Below, piece after piece: positions 58,490 to 64,000 of a DNA stretch of 64,000 nucleotides. Location of the stretch: positions 1-64,000 of the forward strand of contig ARYC01001541.1 of assembly GCA_000711775.1 (NCBI GenBank), in the 5' to 3' direction. Positions within the stretch are counted from its first letter, which is position 1, and each line of letters begins with the position of its first letter. The notes below the pieces were generated by a model. The model did not search any database. It was not told the origin of the DNA and saw nothing but the letters and a program-made list of their open reading frames with translations. Both the position numbers and the translations under genes were made by a program. The stretch is from Oxytricha trifallax (Eukaryota; Ciliophora; Spirotrichea; Sporadotrichida; Oxytrichidae).

Positions 58490-59025
58490 ATTACTAAGCA
58501 TTAGTCCTAGCTGTCTTCTTTCTCATTAATATTATAAATATTGTTTATTATCATTTTATGCTCGATTCTACCTTTTGGAAGTTTGGTTGTAATTTGAAAG
58601 TATGTTTATTAACAAAAAGACGAGAATAAATTGAAAAAGTTATCTTCTCTGATCGAAGATATAGATAGATCTAATCTTTCAAAGTCTCTATATTACACTA
58701 TGTATTTCTTTAGAAGATTATTTTTCAATGCGGCTTTAGTCTATTTAGATGAAAATTAAGGCATGCAAATATGTTTGAATATCCTTCTCTCTTTTATGGT
58801 TGTAGTATATTTAATAGTTATGCGACCCTTTATAGAAAGATTCAAAAATAATCTTGAAATATTGAACGAATTTTTCGTCTTAATGATGACTTATAGCATG
58901 ATGCCATTTTCTATGCCTTTATATTGGAGTATAATTAAAAAGAAAAACTTGGATTTTTTAACCCCAATCAGGCATTGCTTTGCTATTTTTTAGCAACTAA
59001 CTTTAACAGTATAGACTGAAATTAA
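58490..59025 (+). CDS. Surface protein, multi-pass C-terminal part
   Basis: After a TTTTTCAG acceptor (58489-58496) begins GDYQALVLAVFFLINIINIV, a membrane span. Pointer AAAG (19-bp unit near 58598-58620) restores the frame to DENKLKKLSSLIEDIDRSN, then FFRRLFFNAALVYLDENQG, a span LNILLSFMVVVYLIVMRPF, and NNLEILNEFFVLMMTYSMMP. Ciliate CADG-type surface proteins typically end in this kind of membrane region with RR-F, RPF and N-EI-NE motifs (family knowledge). Coding stops at the palindrome starting about 59020, so the true C-terminus is not seen. Confidence 0.6.
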
Positions 59026-59697
59026 ATTTGTTACAAGCCGAGATCCGCCCCAGCCCCCCATCCACCACCCCACCCCCACTACCCCTTCACCCTCATTAAA
59101 ATATCCCATTTCATATCAAATTTTGTATCTACAGGGTCTTAATCGATCTCCTTCTTGACATCTCGATTATAGCTTATGAAATATAAATTGAAAAACTATT
59201 TCATATTATTTTTAATGAAAGTAAAATTTTTAAATACTATGATAAGAAAATATTTTTTAAAAAGTTGTTGTCCCTTAAATCAACTTCATTCGACATAATT
59301 GAAAGAAATAGTATGAGTAATTTTTTAAGTTTTTTTTTTCTTCATTTTTTAAAAATGGTAATGGATAAAATTGTTATAAAAAAATGAAAAAAAAAAAAAC
59401 TTAAAAAATTACTCATACTATTTCTTTCAATTATGTCGAATGAAGTTGATTTAAGGGACAAAAATTTTTTAAAAAATATTTTCGTATCATAGTACTTAAA
59501 AAATTTACTTTCATTAAAAAGAATATGAAATAGTTTTTCAATTTATATTTCATAAGCTATAATCGAGATGTCAAGAAGGAGATCGATTTAGACCCTGTAG
59601 ATACAAAATTTGATATGAAATGGGATATTTTAATGGGGGTGGGGAGGGGTATGGGGGGGAGCTGGGGGGATCACTCGGTTTATAACAAAATTAATTA
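59020..59697. repeat. Palindrome of about 680 bp with G/C-rich tips
   Basis: Left AATTAAATTTGTTACAAGCC with the following C-rich run mirrors the G-rich run and GGTTTATAACAAAATTAATT at right; arms of about 300 bp (ATCTCCTTCTTGACATCTCG and inverse) around a T/A-rich centre near 59370. Tips contain long C or G runs. No ORF. Confidence 0.85.
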
Positions 59698-60153
59698 GAG
59701 GAAATATACTTACTCAATAAGTATATAAGAGCTATATTTAATATATTGAGACAAATATCTTTCATTCGTTATTGAAACTCTAATATATAAGAATTTTGCA
59801 AAAGGCTCGACAATTATATAGATCTTATTAGTTAAATATACTTAGATCATTTTACTAAATAAATTTGATTTATTAATGAACTTGATTATAGTAATAAATT
59901 TTGATTCAAGGAAATGATAAATTCTTCAAATCGAAAAGCCAGAGACTATTCTAATTTGTCTAATTAAAATAAGACAAATTTATATTACTTAAACAGATAA
60001 GAATTATATTTTTAATTTTTATTACTTATAGTTAATTTCTATAAAAGTGTATTTAAGGAGTAATTATAAAATAAAAAATGATAAAAGGAGTTGTTCAAAG
60101 TTTCATAAAAATAAAGGCTAAATTTAAGTTTTTCTAGCAATATTTAAGACAAT
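59698..60153. other. AT-rich spacer
   Basis: Nothing recognised. Confidence 0.5.
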
Positions 60154-60255
60154 ATGGCTTCAAAAAAAGAAACTAAAAAAAGCTACAGGTATATTCATAA
60201 TAGAGTAATTAAACAAGAGAAAAAGACACTTAAAATTAATCTTAAAAGAAAGTGA
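60154..60255 (+). CDS. Small basic ORF, 33 aa (doubtful)
   Basis: MASKKETKKSYRYIHNRVIK and onward to TGA 60253-60255. Lys-rich composition is also what AT-rich DNA gives by chance. Could be a 5' MDS. Confidence 0.2.
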   Translation: MASKKETKKSYRYIHNRVIKQEKKTLKINLKRK

Positions 60256-60400
60256 TAAAATAATATAACATTTAAATACAACAAAATTTTAACATGAATA
60301 TTTATAAATAGCAAAACCAATCAAGCTATATTAATGTTAGATAAAATGAATTAAGAAAATGTAAAAGATATTAAATAATAAATTATTTAAATTTTACAAA

Positions 60401-60556
60401 ATGCCAATTCTTGCTGCTTTGTTGAAGAAAATGCTATCTTTAAAATATTAAAAATGGTTATTTTTTCTGTGCTTCATATTATTTCAGATTTCAAGCTTTA
60501 GATCCAACTCAAAAAATTGTTAATAATTTTTGATTAAATGTTTTTATTTTTTTTGA
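60401..60556 (+). CDS. Small ORF with hydrophobic segment (doubtful)
   Basis: ATG 60401 to TGA 60554-60556, 51 aa. KWLFFLCFILFQISS could be a signal peptide or membrane span, compatible with the 5' MDS of a secreted-protein gene. No further pieces found. Confidence 0.25.
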
Positions 60557-61220
60557 TGATTGAAATATAATCAAAAATATATAGTGATATTGATCGTAAA
60601 AATACTTCATTATTTGAGAAGGTTCAAGTTAATGCGTAAAATTGAAATGAATATTTTATTTTAAAATATTTTCAATTTCTTACCATTTACAACTAAACAT
60701 ATAACATTCAAATTATAATAAAATTTTTACAATTTCTTTAATTCGATGATAATATATCAATATGAAAGTAATTACAATTGAAAAAAATATTAACTTATGT
60801 ATTTACAATTTAATTTCGATTTGACATAAAATATTTAATTTACCTTAACAATAATTTCTTTAATGGTAATGAGAGATAAATTCAAACATATAACACTGAT
60901 AATTTCACTAAATTTGAATATACTAATTAAGATTCTATTAATATGTAAGATAATTTGGGATTTTATGATTTTGATAAAGACTTTTTCACTTATATGAAAA
61001 GCTTTAAATAAAAAAAGTTGAATCAAAAGTAGTCATGATAAAATAGAAATTGTTGAATTTATTAGCTTTATAAATAATTCATAATAATTATATTGATTAA
61101 ATCTAAAGTTAAGAAAAAAATAATAGAAGCAAAAAAACTTTTTAATTTAATTTCAAATAATTCCAACAAATCATATTTAATGTAATTAAATAAAATTAAA
61201 TTGAAAAATATAAATATATA
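60557..61220. other. AT-rich spacer
   Basis: Stops in all frames; nothing recognised. Confidence 0.55.
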
Positions 61221-61432
61221 AAACCCCACAGTTAAATTAAGAAGCTAAGCTATGATTGGGATTAAGGACAATTAAATTAAGTACTAATTATTATTAGCGT
61301 ACAATTTTAATGTTTGGACTAATTATTAAAACTATTGCCTCGATTAATTCCCCATATAAATAATCAAATCAGAGTTTTTAATCTAATTGATCTTAACCCC
61401 AATCCTCAAATCTTAATTGATCTATGGGGTTT
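61221..61432. mobile_element. Small element with AAACCCC ends
   Basis: AAACCCCACAGTTAAATTAA at left, TTGATCTATGGGGTTT at right, TA on each side. Shares ATTATTATTAGCGTACAATT and CTCGATTAATT with the 53094 copy. Confidence 0.75.
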
Positions 61433-61919
61433 TATGAATATAAAATAAATAATCATTTAAATTTATCGTTAATATTAAACATTAATATCAATAAATGTTT
61501 TGGAAAAAATATTAAAAAATGAAGTATAATCTAAAAAGGATTAAATTATAACATAATTAATGTTCTATATAATTTTAATGCCTTTAATATAAACAAAAAC
61601 TTCTACTAGCATATTTAAAGTCTAAAAAAGATTAAAATAAATTATTACTCGAAAACATTTCACATTAGGCATAAGGTAATCATATGAGAAAAAAATATTT
61701 AACTTATAAATTAACATCAATAATAGTTGTAATTAAGAAAGTATTTAAATGCAGGATAATCTTTTTACTATAGGCAATCGCTATTAAGCGCAAAATTAAT
61801 CCTAAATTTTACATGAGCCATAAAATAAAAAATTCTATCGTTAATCAATAACTTCAATTAACTAAAAGAATAGTTTCTCAAAATACTAATAAAAAAAATA
61901 GAAGATCATAATAATGATT
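61433..61919. other. AT-rich spacer
   Basis: Nothing recognised. Confidence 0.5.
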
Positions 61920-62105
61920 AATCATAGTTGTTGTTATCTTAATAAAAAACATAATTACAGTCAATTTTCAACTACAATTGAAATTAATCTATGTTAATAA
62001 ACTTTGAGAGTTAAAGAGACCATAATCTTCAGGTAAATTAAAGAATAATATTTTAATCGGAAATACTTAGAATTATAAGAAAAGATAGGAAAAAAGAAAT
62101 TCTGG
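61920..62105 (+). pseudogene. Decayed copy of the 26080-26270 Gln-rich gene tail
   Basis: AGAGACCATAATCTTCAGGT ... AGAAAAGATAGGA parallels AGAGACCCAAATCCTCAGGT ... AGAAAAGATAGGA at 26190-26260, but the frame is lost. It is cut by the small element that follows. Confidence 0.6.
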
Positions 62106-62107
62106 AA

Positions 62108-62806
62108 GGGGGAGGAATTTGCTGGGCCTATGCTATGATAAAATATATTTTAGGGAAGTTTCCTTGCTATAGCTTTTCAACGACTATAAATATGCTTAAT
62201 TACAATGAGAAACCTTTGGTGTTTAATATTAATATAACTACAGAAAATTTGACTTTTGTTTCCTAAAATAAATTTTATCTTTTCTTAATTGGATAATCCC
62301 CAATATTAATTTCTGTACAGCATTAAATAATAATAATAATCCTTTTCTTAAGCCTTAAATTTATATTTTTCAATTCATTTTTTTAATACAAATTAATTTA
62401 ACCAATTGTTACATGAACTATGTAATATTTATAATATTCTAACATGTTATACGTGAATTATAATTATTATTTAATGCTGTAGAGAAATTAATACTGTGAT
62501 TAACCAACCAGTTTATAGTATAACTTTTATGTTCTTTCTTCCCTTAATATGTACCACGCAGTATCCTGTATAGAGCCCTGGTTTTTAAGGAACTCTCAGG
62601 ACTTTATTAGCTGCATGGATGGTTATTTTCTTCAAGACTTGTCTTCTTCTCTGAGACGTTAATTAAAAATTACTTTTTAAGCCCTTTCATGTATTTTTTG
62701 GGTATTCCCTTGATAACTAATGATTAATAAATTTTAAATAAAAAGATTATATGTGAAATTCAATAAAATTTTTTGTAAGAATGTTTTACAGGGAGGAAAC
62801 TTCCCC
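62108..62806. mobile_element. Small element of the GGGGAAGTTTCCTGC family (diverged)
   Basis: Left GGGGGAGGAATTTGCTGGGCC, a second terminal-repeat copy GGGAAGTTTCCTTGC at 62153, right end GGGAGGAAACTTCCCC (62791-62806). The interior is a little GC-richer near 62560-62640 but has no clear ORF. Target duplication not seen. Confidence 0.65.
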
Positions 62807-64000
62807 ACACCAAAGTTTCATTTTGAAGTTTCTTTTACTATTTATTATCTTATAAGTTTATATTTAAAAATTGCACCAAAGTGCATAAAAAAGCAAGATA
62901 TAATTTAAAATAAGGTTTGGAAGACTTAGAAATATATAAAAATCACTCCTAAATATTATAGTATTATTTTAATTTCCAATGATTATATTATTTTCATAAA
63001 TTGAAACTTAGAAATTTTTTTTTTTAAAACATTAATAGATTATATTAATTTTAGAAGAATCGCCATTTATAAATTATATATATATCTAATATCTAAAAAT
63101 TTGATATTTAGTAAATAAAGTAATTAAATTTTTATTATGATATCTTATTATAACGAACTTAAAAAATAAATTTCCTTGGAGTATTATATAATAGTTATTA
63201 TACAATGAGAATATTAATAACCGGTCAATATCCTATGACCGCATTCATGAAAGTTATTTTGATATACGAGATAAATTAAAAGTTTTAATAAATTTAGTGT
63301 ATTGGGAAAATTAATCTTAAAAAATAATGTAATTTTTCAAATTATAATTGTCAAATAAGTGTATTCCTTAATAAAATAATCATTTAATTATATGATTAAA
63401 AAATTGTTCATATACCTAAATAATCACTGTTTAAATTGAGAGATTTATGACTATTAAAGTTAAAATTATAAATTAATCAGCATTTTACATTTTAGTATAT
63501 TCAATTTAAAATAGTGAATAAAAGTTTGATTTCTAACGTAATAAAGAAAATCATTCATATATATATATATAGTTTTTCTTGTTTATACTTTATTTTAAAT
63601 TGACCAATCCTAATACAAATTTATTTTATGAATTAAATTTTCTCGAATATTTTTTATTTATCAATATTTTTAAAGATTTTGGTAGTTCTTATGCAGTAAA
63701 TGTAAAAATTAACTTTCATTTTAAAAACAAAATTTAGTGTAAAAGGGTAGTAAAGGTGCTATTAAGTATTAAAAATATGAATATTAGTTTTTAAGATATT
63801 AAAATTTATTAATTTTATGATTATAAATAATTTAATGAATTGATATTAAAATATTATTATTTTTCAACTTAATTTATTATATTTACTTAATGTATTTTTT
63901 ACGAATTCATTAGATTCTTTCTATAAATTTACTAAAATTCAAATATTGCCCTCGAACTGTATCCTTATTATATATTTAGAAAATCTTATTGATAAAAAAT
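62807..64000. other. AT-rich DNA related to 35460-36400
   Basis: No gene. Around 63735-63780 TTTAGTGTAAAAGGG and neighbouring words match 35807-35850 with divergence. (TA)n run at about 63557-63570. Confidence 0.45.

Overview
ORGANISM. The window reads as germline (micronuclear) DNA of a stichotrich ciliate, most likely Oxytricha/Sterkiella. Four observations support this. (1) Long protein-like frames contain many in-frame TAA and TAG and end at TGA, the ciliate code in which TAA/TAG = Gln. (2) Five elements end in CAAAACCCCAAAACCCC, the C4A4 telomere-like ends of TBE (telomere-bearing element) transposons, flanked by 3-bp ANT duplications. (3) Genes are cut into pieces (MDSs) separated by AT-rich spacers (IESs) whose edges carry short direct repeats (pointers). 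(4) The background is extremely AT-rich.

LAYOUT. 1-2750: right part of a TBE (A) with an intact 42-kD transposase. 3040-8870: an unidentified split gene carrying a GC-rich island inside an IES and a complete TBE (B, 4609-8726) in its coding sequence. 8870-12170: mostly AT-rich, with weak coding candidates and a fold-back element. 12497-15183: a scrambled calcineurin A gene; its N-terminal MDSs lie on + and the rest is inverted on -, linked by a 14-bp pointer in inverted orientation. 15711-19072 and 22718-25238: two paralogous membrane-protein genes with Gln-rich tails, with an unidentified split gene between them (19787-21981). 25720-26457: another Gln/Asn-rich tail. 28430-41390: scattered exons of a beta-propeller-like (SBBP-type) gene, interrupted by TBE C (29399-34249) and several small elements. 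42415-59025: pieces of a large cell-surface protein (cadherin-like domain, multi-pass C-terminus), interrupted by TBE D (42476-46595), a deleted TBE E (50169-51035), fold-back elements and palindromes. 59020-64000: palindrome, AT-rich DNA, small elements and a decayed copy of the 25.7-26.5 kb gene tail.

HOW IT WORKS TOGETHER. Each full TBE carries a 42-kD DDE transposase, a 22-kD gene and a 57-kD zinc-finger/kinase gene, the last two divergent from a shared repeat-rich spacer. TBE transposases are known to act in DNA elimination during macronuclear development. Here TBEs B, D and E sit inside reading frames that are restored if the element and one 3-bp target copy are removed, so these genes appear to depend on precise excision. 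Small non-autonomous families (TIR GGGGAAGTTTCCTGC with 8-bp duplications; fold-back elements with TA duplications; elements with AAACCCC ends) fill the spacers and even TBE C.

LIMITS. Everything was done by eye. Joins, frames and coordinates were worked out by hand; gene identities rest on motif recognition. Calcineurin and the TBE genes are secure, while most other split genes have no assigned function.
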